Source: CAZCJU01 sp964498965 (GTDB lineage: Bacteria > Bacillota > Clostridia > Oscillospirales > CAG-272). Taken from it: a stretch of DNA of 64,000 nucleotides. The DNA lies in contig CAZCJU010000001.1 of NCBI GenBank assembly GCA_964498965.1, forward strand, positions 38,078 to 102,077, written 5' to 3'. A program made the position numbers and the translations under genes. Of this stretch, positions 7,773-17,211 are shown in pieces (position 1 is the stretch's first letter; each line of letters begins with the position of its first letter). The notes under the pieces were generated by a model. It did not search any database. It saw only the letters and a program-made list of their open reading frames with translations, and had not been told where the DNA came from.

Positions 7773-10700
7773 TTATGCGTTCTTCTTTTTCTTCTTTTTT
7801 CTCGAAACGATAAGCAATACGAGTGCTGTCAATGCGAGTACCGCACCGCCTATCGAGCCGTAAAGTAAGGGCTTATTCGCGTAATAGATTACCCAACGGC
7901 TTTGCGATACCGTTACCTTTGTGTATTCCGCATTATACTCGTTTGCGTGTCCGTTTCCGTCATCGGACGAGTCACAGCATATTATTCGCACTCGGTTTTC
8001 AAGCCCTTCGGGAACGGTAAACGTGACTTTTCCTCCGTTTTCGGACAAGTATGTCAAAAATTCATCGCCCGATTTTTCGAATCTTACGCTGATATCGTTT
8101 CCGTTTTCATCGCACAACGGCTCCCCGTCCGAGGTAAGCACTACGGCTTTAAAGCTGTACAATCTGCCTCCGTCGTCATTGGGTATTGCCGTTACCGTTT
8201 GTTCGCCTACACGATAGCGACCGCCGTTTTCGATTCCGCTCACGGTAACGGTCGGAGCTGTTTTATCGACGGTAAACGCCGCATTCAGTCCTTTAACGTC
8301 ACTGTAAGCCGCCGCACCTGCCTTATCGGTGCTTTCCACCGTAATGCGGTATTCGCCCTCTTCGGCGAACAGATCCTTTGAGATCACATATATACGTTTG
8401 CTCCACTCGTTTTCGCTTTGCGTCAAGCTCGATATATAGTCGCTGCCCTCCGCAAGCTCTTTTCCGTTGAGCTTAACAACGTATGTGTCAACGGGGTCCG
8501 TATTGACTTCTTCTATCACCATATCCTCGTTGACGCCGTACACATAGTATTGCTCAAGCAGCTTATCCGTGCTTTTATCCGCGGTAAATGCCGATCCGTT
8601 TCTGTTTACGGAGAAATCAACTTCCTCATATGCTATTCCGTCATCGAGGGTAAGTGTCGAGCAGGTGTTTCCCGCAAGATCCTTTACCGTGCAGACAAGG
8701 GCGTATACACCGTCGTCCGCAAGGTTTTCGAGCTTAAGCTCGTATGTATTTCCCTCCCTGACGCACTTCATATCGGCGAACGGCACGTTTTTCTTTTCAT
8801 ATGTTCCGTCCTTGCCGGCGACAAGTACCGTAAGGCTCGGCAAAAACGTATCACCGTTTATATTCGCATCGTCTGCCGTGATCGTAATACCGAGCTTTTC
8901 TCCTTTGTTTGCCGAATTTTGCTTCGGTCCGCTCATTTTTACGGTCGGTGCGACCGTATCCAGCGTCAGCCGCTCGGAAGTATACGATTCCATTTTGTTA
9001 TCGGATCTGTCGGTATACTCGACCGTCACCGTATAATTTCCGTCATCGGTGAGTTTGAATGTGCCGTTATGTACATCGGCACTTTCGTTTTCCCACTTGA
9101 CCCCGACATTTTCGCCGTTCACCTTAACGTCCACGTCTTCCGAATAGAAGTTAGCTTCGTTTATGACGAGCTTTACCTCGATATCCGACGAATAATATTT
9201 CACTCCGTCCGAAGCATACACCGGTTCGTTATACACGACGTTCATCGTCGGTGCTATATTATCCACTATGACGCGGTGCTTGTCCGCTTTTTCCGCACTG
9301 TTTTCGGCTCGGTCATACGCCGTAAATCTTACCGTGCCGTTGAATTGGCTTTCCGTTTTCATCGCATCCTTCGGTACGACGAAGGTTGACGAATATTTTT
9401 TACCGTCCGTTATGATATCCGCTTCCTTTACGACGGCGTTTATCATTTCCTCGTTTACGTCGCTTACACCGGCACTCTTAACATACGAATATGCAAAGCC
9501 GTACACTCCCGAGGTTTCGTCCTCCGCACTCACCGTAACGGTCACCTCGGCGTTATAATAGCCGAATGTTATCGCTTCAAGCACTCTGTCGGTAACGCTT
9601 CTGCTGTATGTAACGGTGAGCTTTTCGGGCGGAGTCGTATCGACCGTGAATTTATCCTCGCCGTATTTCGCCGCCGCATTGCGTGCCGTATCCGAGTACG
9701 AATATCCGAATGTATAATTCGCATCGGCGGAGAAGCGTACGGTTACGGTGTGCGTATCTCCGTTTTTATTCCAGTTGGCTTCGTTCGACATATACGCCGC
9801 AAAATCCGATATTTTAACGTCGTTGCCGAGAACGTTTTTCGCCGTGACGGTCGCCGCAAAATCCGACGCACGGAAATTATGTTCCGTCACCGTCACGGTA
9901 ACACTCTGTTCCTTATCGAAATATTTTCTTCCGTCGATCTCGTTCACCGCATTCGTATTGCCGTAGCGAACGCTTACGATCGGTGCGGTTTTATCGACGG
10001 TGAAAATGTCGGACTTATAATATTTCCTTGCCGTGCCGTTATCGTAAGACGATATATCGGCTTCGTTGCCGGACATATCCGTGTATTCCAGCTCCAAAAC
10101 GTAATCGCCGTCTTTATCGAAGCTTATTACGAGGCTGTGCCGATCACCGTCGCCGGACCAGTTAAAATATTTTTTCACGGCGTTTTCGTATTTGCCCAAG
10201 CTGCCCTCGGGCAGATACTCATAAACGGTTTTTCCGCCGTCGTTATTTGTTTTTGTGAGTTTTATTCCGATATTGTGTATCACGCCGTCCGACGCACGCA
10301 TTCCCTCGAAGAAGCTCGCCTCGTTCACCGTGATCGTCGCTTTAATATTGCCGTTATAGTATGCATGTGTCGCTTTATCGAGCGTACTTACATCTTTTCC
10401 GCTTCCGTCCGTAAAGCGAGCTTTTGTATTTACGCTTTCCGTTTCGTATTTAATACCCACAACGGGCGAGATGCTGTCAACTACGATGATCTTCCTGTTC
10501 TTCTCGTTTTGCTCCGTGTCGTTTCCGGCTTTATCCGTCGCTTTTACGGTTATATAGCCTCTTGCCTGCGCGTCGACGGTAAACGTCGCACTCGCAACGG
10601 TTCCGTTTTCGTCGTATGTAATATCGTCCGCACCTATTCTTCCGCTTTTGCCCGAGGAATAAGTACCGCTTACGCCGTCCTGCCTTACATAGCTCCATTC

Positions 10701-13700
10701 GAACGAGTCAACACCCGAAATACCGTCGTTTGCCGTTACGGTCACGGTCACCTTATGCTTATAGAAGCCGAAGCTTACCGCTTCTGTTAATTTATCCGAC
10801 AAAGAACTGCCGTATTCTATTTTAAGTCCCTCGGGTGCCGTTTTATCGACAATGACCTTTTTCCCGTAAGCCGTTCTCGTACCGTTCACCGTCAATCCGT
10901 TTCCGCTCTCGTCGGTAAAGTCAAGCAGCAGCTCGTACTCGCCCTCGTTCGACAGTGTATATTCGGCGATCCAAACTCCGTTTTCCCCGTCGTATTCCCA
11001 TGTAAGAGCCGTAAATGCGTCGTTCACCTTAAAGCTCGGCTCGCTTTGACGCAGGTCGAAGTTGTCCTCTTTGATTTTGAATACGACCAGCACGTCATCC
11101 GAACCGTAGATCACGTCGCCGAGTAGCTCTTTGCCGTTTACGCTGTACTCCGTTTCGAGTATCGGCGACAGTGTATCGACGACGAGGATGCGATCCGTTT
11201 GCACGCAGTCCGAGCTTGATCCCGCCTTGTCCGTTGCGGTCATTTTCACTCTGTTTCTGAATTGTGCCGGAATATCGAAGCTGTATTCGACGCTTCCGTC
11301 CGCATTTACCGTGCAAGCATCCGCATTCACCGTTACCTCGCCGTTGCCGATATCGTACGTCAGGTGATCTATACCCGAGGTCGCATCAAATGCTTTGAGC
11401 GTTACGGTAACGGTATCCGAACTGTATATACCGAATGTGAGCGATTCGAGTATTCTTTCGACAAAGCCCTCCGAATACGTTATTTCGAGATTTTCGGGTG
11501 CTTTTCGGTCTATTTTTATGTTTTCGATCTCTATCGCCTGCGAGATGTTGCCGTCCTTTTTCAAATATACCGTGATATTGTTTATTCCGTCGTCACCGAG
11601 TACAAGCGACTCGGACCACTCGTTTCCGTTCAGCTTGTCCGACGTGCTTATTTCCCAGCCTTCGGGAGGGATAACGATCGCTTCTCCGACATACCATTCC
11701 GATCCGTCGTTTCTTTCGCCCGAAACGGTCGGGGTCGGTACTTCCTCCTCATTTATGTAAGAAACCGTCAGCATAAAGCTTTTTTCCAGCTCCGAATACC
11801 GTTCGTCGGCTGTTCTTTTGACCGTAACGATAACCGAACCGACCTTGCCCTCCGAATCGACGAGCGTAATTTTTCCGTTTTCGTCGACACTTGCTCCGAT
11901 ATCGTTTTCTCCGACGAGATATGTATACTTTCCGTCGTTGTCCGATCTATCGTCCGTCTTGATCTCGTACTCTGTCATGCCGTATTTCAATTCCGCGTCG
12001 GACACGTAAAATTCGGGAACGGCACGCAAAACGGTAAGCGTATATTCGACCGTGATCGCTTTATACCTATCGTCCTCCGCTTTTGTCACTCCGATCGTTA
12101 TTTCGCCCGCTTTTTTCGTTAAGATTTCGCCCGTTTCGCTGTCTATTTCGGCAACATCGTCGCCCGAAACTATTTCATACGACAATTCACCGTCGCCGCT
12201 TCCGCCGCTGACGGTAAGCACGCTTTGTTTTTCATTATTGTATACGACATCTCCGGCGACGGATACGTCCGGCTTCTCCTGCTCCGCCTTTGTTACCTCA
12301 AGCGTATACTCCGCACTGCCCGCCTCATATGTGTCGTCCGCCTCTTTTGTCACCTCTACGGTAACAAAACCGGCTTTTTTGATCGTAAGCTCACCCGTTT
12401 CGGGGTCTATATCGGCAACATCATCACCCGAGGTTATTTTGTACGTCAGCTTTCCGCTGCCGCCCGCATTCACGGGCGTGTACGTATATGTCAAGCCGTC
12501 TTTGTAAGTGACCGTCGGGTCGGGACGTTCGAATTTGAAATCGGGACTTTGATCTTTTCTTACCGCACTGACCGTATATCGTGCCGTTGCCGACTTATAT
12601 TTGTCGGTTTTGGCTATCGTCGCTTCCACCGTCGCCTTGCCGGACTTTTTGAAAACAAGCGAACCCGTTTCTTCGTTTATCTCCGCAATTTCTTCGCCCG
12701 AGATCAGCTTATACGTCACCTTGCCGTCGGAGCTTTCCGAAGTTGCCTTGTTCGTGTACTCGTCACCGACAAACACGTCGTCCGGGTCCTCGTCCCCGAA
12801 TTTCAGATCCGTCAATTCCTTCAGCGGTTCAACCGAATACAGCTGTGTTGCCTCGTCGTATACGGCACCGTAAATTTCGTTATCGATATACCCGCCTACG
12901 TCCGATGCGAATTTTCCGCCGATTATGCCCGTAACATTATCGACATCATCGGTCTGCGTAAGCTTACCGAACGTACCGTTTGATATATCAAGGAATATTT
13001 TGCCTTTTACCTCGTCTGTGTTTTCGAGATGTACGTTTCCGATCTTGACGTTTTCCCCTCCGCAGATTATATATGCGTCGTTTCCGTTAAGCGGATCGAC
13101 CGAGATCGCAAACGACGTTCCGGATCTGTCGGAATAGCCGTTATAAACCTCCGTGCTTCCGGAAAGTGCGAGCTTGCACCTGTTATTTACGGTGAAACGT
13201 GTTTTATCTCCCGTTTTCAGCTCCGCACCGTCAAGCGTCAGCTCACCGTCGTTTTCGATACCGTATTTAGTGCCGCAAAGCACCGTGCCGTTTTTAATGC
13301 AAAGCTTGCTGTTTTTCCTAACGCACGCACCTGTATTTCCCGCCGTGCAAAGAGTGAGTTGTTTGCCGTTCAGCTCGAAAACCATATTTTTCGGCTCTTT
13401 TCCGTAGTAATCGCCGATATCAAGCTCCTTTTCAAGTGCGATATTATCCGCAAGACGTATCGTGACGGGCTTTTCGGGACGTTCGCCGTCACTTCCGGCG
13501 TTTGCCGCAGCTATGAGGCTTTCGAATTCGCCTGCGTCGTAAGCTCCGAAAGTACCTCCGTCTATCTCAAACTCCGTATCGACCGAGCTGTTTCCGTCCT
13601 CTATGATCCTGTCGAAGCTGCCTGCGGAAATGTCTAACTTTACCTTGCCTTTATTGTCGCTCGTTCTCGCATATCTTTCTATCTGAACCGTGCCGACGCT

Positions 13701-14387
13701 TACTTCTTCGCTGTCGCAGATCAGCGACGCATCGACATCGTATGTATAATACAAATTGTACGGGTCAAGCGTAACGGCGATAAAATCGTTCTTGCCTACA
13801 CTCTGCTCCGTCTTGCCGTTTTCGATACTCGTTTTTCCCGAAAGCGTGAGTTTACCTCGATTGTTTACGGTGTATATCGTCATCGCACCCGACTTTAATG
13901 TAACGTTCTCAAGCGACAGCTCTCCGTAGTTTGCGATTCCGACCTTTATATGCGACGCTTCATCGTCGGGACATACCAGCGTACCGTTTTCGATATGCAG
14001 CTTGCTGTACGCCAAGACACGTATACCGTTTGTTTCCGTTCCCTTGGAACCGACGGCGGGACGAAGCGTAAGCGTATTTCCGCCGAGGTCAAGCTCTATG
14101 TTTTTTGTCACCGAGCCGTTCGCCAGTCCGACATCGAACCCGCATTCCGTATTTGCCGTAAGTTCGATCCTCGTCGGACTGTCCGGAAGGACACGGTTCT
14201 CGCCCGACTGTGCCGCATTTATCGCTTCGGACAGTGTTTCGTAGCTGTTATCGCCTATTTTCGCAACGCCCGTTTCCGCTTTTACGTTGACGAAAAGCAC
14301 TGCCGCAGGCACCGAGCCGACGGCGATCGCCGCCGCCAGCAGTATTGCCGACAGTTTTATCGGCAGACTGTTTTTAAATTTTATCAT
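7773..14387 (-). CDS. Giant Ig-repeat surface protein (2204 aa)
   Basis: A secreted, membrane-anchored protein. Residues 1-38 form a signal peptide. About 40-525 hold two homologous beta-helix-like units rich in GxLTL/NGT motifs (for example GELSLENVTL and GELTLDGAEL). Next come four ~90-residue Big-type modules sharing the pattern (S/T)GD(D/E)VAxIDxETGE. The rest (about 880-2110) is a run of about nine Ig-like modules each opening with a VDxxAP-type motif (VDKTAPE, VDTTPPE, VDNIAPT). The C terminus has one TM (LLYGSIGGAVLALTALVLLIV) and a poly-Lys tail; no LPXTG motif is seen. The start overlaps the upstream stop (ATGA). It is probably an adhesin or stalk; ligand unknown. Confidence 0.85.
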   Translation of the reverse strand: MIKFKNSLPIKLSAILLAAAIAVGSVPAAVLFVNVKAETGVAKIGDNSYETLSEAINAAQSGENRVLPDSPTRIELTANTECGFDVGLANGSVTKNIELDLGGNTLTLRPAVGSKGTETNGIRVLAYSKLHIENGTLVCPDDEASHIKVGIANYGELSLENVTLKSGAMTIYTVNNRGKLTLSGKTSIENGKTEQSVGKNDFIAVTLDPYNLYYTYDVDASLICDSEEVSVGTVQIERYARTSDNKGKVKLDISAGSFDRIIEDGNSSVDTEFEIDGGTFGAYDAGEFESLIAAANAGSDGERPEKPVTIRLADNIALEKELDIGDYYGKEPKNMVFELNGKQLTLCTAGNTGACVRKNSKLCIKNGTVLCGTKYGIENDGELTLDGAELKTGDKTRFTVNNRCKLALSGSTEVYNGYSDRSGTSFAISVDPLNGNDAYIICGGENVKIGNVHLENTDEVKGKIFLDISNGTFGKLTQTDDVDNVTGIIGGKFASDVGGYIDNEIYGAVYDEATQLYSVEPLKELTDLKFGDEDPDDVFVGDEYTNKATSESSDGKVTYKLISGEEIAEINEETGSLVFKKSGKATVEATIAKTDKYKSATARYTVSAVRKDQSPDFKFERPDPTVTYKDGLTYTYTPVNAGGSGKLTYKITSGDDVADIDPETGELTIKKAGFVTVEVTKEADDTYEAGSAEYTLEVTKAEQEKPDVSVAGDVVYNNEKQSVLTVSGGSGDGELSYEIVSGDDVAEIDSETGEILTKKAGEITIGVTKAEDDRYKAITVEYTLTVLRAVPEFYVSDAELKYGMTEYEIKTDDRSDNDGKYTYLVGENDIGASVDENGKITLVDSEGKVGSVIVTVKRTADERYSELEKSFMLTVSYINEEEVPTPTVSGERNDGSEWYVGEAIVIPPEGWEISTSDKLNGNEWSESLVLGDDGINNITVYLKKDGNISQAIEIENIKIDRKAPENLEITYSEGFVERILESLTFGIYSSDTVTVTLKAFDATSGIDHLTYDIGNGEVTVNADACTVNADGSVEYSFDIPAQFRNRVKMTATDKAGSSSDCVQTDRILVVDTLSPILETEYSVNGKELLGDVIYGSDDVLVVFKIKEDNFDLRQSEPSFKVNDAFTALTWEYDGENGVWIAEYTLSNEGEYELLLDFTDESGNGLTVNGTRTAYGKKVIVDKTAPEGLKIEYGSSLSDKLTEAVSFGFYKHKVTVTVTANDGISGVDSFEWSYVRQDGVSGTYSSGKSGRIGADDITYDENGTVASATFTVDAQARGYITVKATDKAGNDTEQNEKNRKIIVVDSISPVVGIKYETESVNTKARFTDGSGKDVSTLDKATHAYYNGNIKATITVNEASFFEGMRASDGVIHNIGIKLTKTNNDGGKTVYEYLPEGSLGKYENAVKKYFNWSGDGDRHSLVISFDKDGDYVLELEYTDMSGNEADISSYDNGTARKYYKSDIFTVDKTAPIVSVRYGNTNAVNEIDGRKYFDKEQSVTVTVTEHNFRASDFAATVTAKNVLGNDVKISDFAAYMSNEANWNKNGDTHTVTVRFSADANYTFGYSYSDTARNAAAKYGEDKFTVDTTPPEKLTVTYSRSVTDRVLEAITFGYYNAEVTVTVSAEDETSGVYGFAYSYVKSAGVSDVNEEMINAVVKEADIITDGKKYSSTFVVPKDAMKTESQFNGTVRFTAYDRAENSAEKADKHRVIVDNIAPTMNVVYNEPVYASDGVKYYSSDIEVKLVINEANFYSEDVDVKVNGENVGVKWENESADVHNGTFKLTDDGNYTVTVEYTDRSDNKMESYTSERLTLDTVAPTVKMSGPKQNSANKGEKLGITITADDANINGDTFLPSLTVLVAGKDGTYEKKNVPFADMKCVREGNTYELKLENLADDGVYALVCTVKDLAGNTCSTLTLDDGIAYEEVDFSVNRNGSAFTADKSTDKLLEQYYVYGVNEDMVIEEVNTDPVDTYVVKLNGKELAEGSDYISSLTQSENEWSKRIYVISKDLFAEEGEYRITVESTDKAGAAAYSDVKGLNAAFTVDKTAPTVTVSGIENGGRYRVGEQTVTAIPNDDGGRLYSFKAVVLTSDGEPLCDENGNDISVRFEKSGDEFLTYLSENGGKVTFTVPEGLENRVRIICCDSSDDGNGHANEYNAEYTKVTVSQSRWVIYYANKPLLYGSIGGAVLALTALVLLIVSRKKKKKKNA

Positions 14388-14938
14388 TTTCGATCTTCCC
14401 CCTTCGTTTCGGAGCTTTTCGCACGTTCTTTTTTCATTTCGCCGAATATTTTTTCTTTATTCGTAATATAATAAAATATTTTTCCGTTCAATGTGCAGTG
14501 CATACAAAACGACAGCACGAACAACGACAGCAGAATGTAGCAGATATAGCCGGTGCCTTTCGTCAATATCAAAGCCGCAACGAAGCCCGCCAAGTTCAGT
14601 ACCGCGGCGATATCGGCACACACCGCACCCGGGTTTTCGAAAAACGATATGATCCCCGGTCTTCTTTTCACTCTTGACCGCCGTATACGGTTTTCGGCGT
14701 ACCACGCCTTTCTTTTATGCGACAAAACGCATTGAACGATCGCCGTCCCGACAAGGCATGACCAAAACATGATCCCCGCCGCAAACGTGTAGACCGAAAT
14801 GCCGTTCACCGCTTCCTTGCCGTCGATGGGCATGAGCGAAAAGCTTGCCGACAGTCCCGTGAAAAGCAATATCGATATTGCGAACAATATGTACTCGCTT
14901 CGCTTTCCCTTGGCTTTGTTTTTCGCTGTTCGGCTCAT
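14384..14938 (-). CDS. Small integral membrane protein, unknown
   Basis: A 184-residue protein with about four hydrophobic helices (near 18-35, 48-68, 107-125 and 131-150), a basic loop of Arg/Lys residues (KRKAWYAENRIRRSRVKRR) between the second and third, and charged termini. No family is recognised. It overlaps its neighbours by ATGA on both sides (14384-14387 and 14935-14938), so it is translated together with the Ig-repeat protein and the ETT-repeat protein. It may help place or anchor the giant surface protein, but that is guesswork from position. Confidence 0.7.
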   Translation of the reverse strand: MSRTAKNKAKGKRSEYILFAISILLFTGLSASFSLMPIDGKEAVNGISVYTFAAGIMFWSCLVGTAIVQCVLSHKRKAWYAENRIRRSRVKRRPGIISFFENPGAVCADIAAVLNLAGFVAALILTKGTGYICYILLSLFVLSFCMHCTLNGKIFYYITNKEKIFGEMKKERAKSSETKGEDRK

Positions 14939-15519
14939 TGTACCGCCTCCGCGTAGATTATCTCGTCGGTATGTATGTACGTTATCTCGTATTCTATCTC
15001 AAACACCTCCGCACACGGAGTGCCGAGTATTGTCGTTTCGGAGGTCGGGTGAGCGTCGAGATCGAGCGTACCGACGGCAAACGAGTCAAGCAAAGTTGTT
15101 TCCGAAGCGGGGCTTTCGTCGAGATCTACGGTCGTTTTTCCGTATGCGTCGAGCAAGGTCGTTTCGTCGCTCTCGCCGTTCGGCATCGTATATGCTCCCA
15201 AGCTCTGCGTGCCTATTTTCGATGTACCTGCGGCGTGAGTCTGCGTTCCGTGCCTTTGCACGACCTCGCCCGAGGACGAGATCTTATCGGTAAGCTTACC
15301 TCTCGCCTCATTAAACGCACTGCCCTTGTAATTTTTTTCGCCCGTTTCCTCGTTTCGGCGGCGAATGTCCTTTATCGCCTTTTTCGCCGTTGCTCCCGAA
15401 AGATCGCCCATCACCTTAGGTATTTTAAGTGCGATGAAGATTATCAGCGTTGCGGCGAGCGATATTCCGCACAGAACGGCGGAGCCGATAAATATGTATC
15501 TGTAAATTTCGTATGTCAT
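14935..15519 (-). CDS. One-TM protein with three ETT-L threonine repeats
   Basis: A 194-residue protein with an N-terminal TM (about 9-32), a basic juxtamembrane stretch (KKAIKDIRRRNEE) and a cytoplasmic-looking tail. The tail has a 21-residue repeat: ETTLLD at 119-124, ETTLLD at 140-145 and ETTILG at 161-166, the first two each followed by T(V/L)DLD. Short Thr-Thr-hydrophobic motifs of this kind are known phosphorylation sites bound by FHA domains (GarA in mycobacteria has ETTSVF). With a Ser/Thr kinase gene directly upstream and a phosphatase before that, I infer a kinase substrate or phospho-scaffold. No FHA gene is in the window. Unknown family. Confidence 0.75.
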   Translation of the reverse strand: MTYEIYRYIFIGSAVLCGISLAATLIIFIALKIPKVMGDLSGATAKKAIKDIRRRNEETGEKNYKGSAFNEARGKLTDKISSSGEVVQRHGTQTHAAGTSKIGTQSLGAYTMPNGESDETTLLDAYGKTTVDLDESPASETTLLDSFAVGTLDLDAHPTSETTILGTPCAEVFEIEYEITYIHTDEIIYAEAVQ

Positions 15520-15531
15520 TTCCGTCCTCCG

Positions 15532-17199
15532 TTACGGATTGACGGATTCGGCTTTTTTCACCGTTTCCGCAATCTTCGTTTTAAGTGTGCTTATGTCTTC
15601 CTCAAGCACCGATATGTTTATTTTTTCGGCTTCCGACAGTATCAGATTCAGCAGCTGCGCAACTTCTCCCGGTTCGGTAACTTCAAGCAACGGTGCTATA
15701 TCCGATTCCGCCATGTCGCTTATCTCGTTCCACACCTGAAGCTTGGCGTCCACTCCGTCGAAGCCGTCGGCTTTTTCTTTCAGCTCGCACATCATGCCCC
15801 ACAACCGTTTGTATTCCTCGTACATCTTTTCCGTCTGCTTTATCTTCGAGCCGTTATATTGATTTATCAGCTCAAGACAGCTTGAAATGTCACAGTAGAT
15901 CCCGGCTATCGGATACTTTTCGCGTGCTTCGGCAAACCAATTATACGCATTGGCATACCTGTCGCCGGTGCTTTTGCCGTCATAGTAGAACAAAAACGAC
16001 CGACCTATCTCGTAGCACACGTCGCAATATCCGTCGCCGTCGGATTTTTTCAGTTGTTTTAAGACTTCCCTGCTCTGCGAAAAGCCGTCGTCGTCCTTTT
16101 CGTCAAGCCCTATCCGAAGCTTGGTCAGCTGCTGTCCCTCCTCCGGTGTCAACAGAAAATCGTCCGTAAGAAATTTATTCAACTGCAAATACGCTTCCGT
16201 TTTCGTCGGGTCGGTCAGTATCGCTTCGTAATAGTCCTCCGTCGAATCGGCGGATCTTAAAATAACCTCGTAATTTTCGCTTTTCTTGTTCTCCGAGCAT
16301 ATATAGCCCCAAACGGAAACGGCGGCGAGGATAAGCGTGAGGATCGCCGTAAATATGAACAGTCCGAGCTTTCTTTTCTGCTTCTTCTTATGTATGTCGT
16401 CTATTTCCTCGTAATGCTCGAGTGCGTACATAAGCTCCGCACACGACTGATATCTGTCCGCGGGATTTCTCTGCGTGCATTTTTGTATTATCCGCTCCAA
16501 GCCTCCCGACAATGTGGGGTTTATTTCCCTTATCGGCTTAAGCTCGTAGGGCGGTTCGCTCGGATTTCTGCCGGTCACCAAATGATACAGCGTCGTTCCC
16601 AAACAGTATATATCCGTCCTTGCATCGGTTTGTCCCATACCGCCGAATTGCTCCGGTGCGGCATATCCGACCGTGCCTAAGCAGGTCGTATCCGCCAGAT
16701 TTTTTTCCTTGTACTCTCTTGCCGTACCGAAATCTATGAGCATTATGTTGCCGTCGGGTTTGAGCATTATGTTTGCCGGCTTCATGTCCCTGTATATGAT
16801 CGACGGCGAACGACTGTGCAGATAGCCCAATACGTCGCACAGCTGTTTTGCCCAGAGGATCACGGTTTCCTGAGGTTGCGCTCCGAATTCCTCCAACGTT
16901 TTGTTCAGCGAATTTCCCTGAATGTAGTCCATTATGATGATAAACGAGTCTTCCGTGTCTATAACGTCGATAATACTCGGCAGATTCGGGTGATCCAGCT
17001 TTTTCAAAATGTCGGTTTCGGCAATAAGTCCCTGCTTGACCGATTCGAAATCAAGCACACCGTCCTTTCGTACCTCCTTGACCGCCCATTGTTTATTCGC
17101 CTTTTCGTTCATGGCGAGATAAACAACGCTCATTCCGCCTTGACCGACCTTGTTCAGTATCTTGTATTTTCCGTCGACAAGCGATCCTATTTCAAGCAT
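15532..17199 (-). CDS. One-TM receptor-type Ser/Thr protein kinase
   Basis: A 555-residue Hanks kinase. The catalytic domain (about 8-265) has VGQGGMSVVY, Lys in WAVKEV, YRDMKPANIM (Tyr in place of His in the HRD motif, with the catalytic Asp kept), LIDFGTARE and GTVGYAAPEQFG. One TM segment (LGLFIFTAILTLILAAVSVW) follows a basic patch. The outer part of about 240 residues is helical and TPR-like; it is not PASTA. It lies 12 nt after the PP2C gene and just ahead of the ETT-repeat protein, making a kinase, phosphatase and substrate set. The extracellular part probably senses a surface signal, unidentified. Confidence 0.9.
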   Translation of the reverse strand: MLEIGSLVDGKYKILNKVGQGGMSVVYLAMNEKANKQWAVKEVRKDGVLDFESVKQGLIAETDILKKLDHPNLPSIIDVIDTEDSFIIIMDYIQGNSLNKTLEEFGAQPQETVILWAKQLCDVLGYLHSRSPSIIYRDMKPANIMLKPDGNIMLIDFGTAREYKEKNLADTTCLGTVGYAAPEQFGGMGQTDARTDIYCLGTTLYHLVTGRNPSEPPYELKPIREINPTLSGGLERIIQKCTQRNPADRYQSCAELMYALEHYEEIDDIHKKKQKRKLGLFIFTAILTLILAAVSVWGYICSENKKSENYEVILRSADSTEDYYEAILTDPTKTEAYLQLNKFLTDDFLLTPEEGQQLTKLRIGLDEKDDDGFSQSREVLKQLKKSDGDGYCDVCYEIGRSFLFYYDGKSTGDRYANAYNWFAEAREKYPIAGIYCDISSCLELINQYNGSKIKQTEKMYEEYKRLWGMMCELKEKADGFDGVDAKLQVWNEISDMAESDIAPLLEVTEPGEVAQLLNLILSEAEKINISVLEEDISTLKTKIAETVKKAESVNP

Positions 17200-17211
17200 T
17201 ACCCATCCCCC

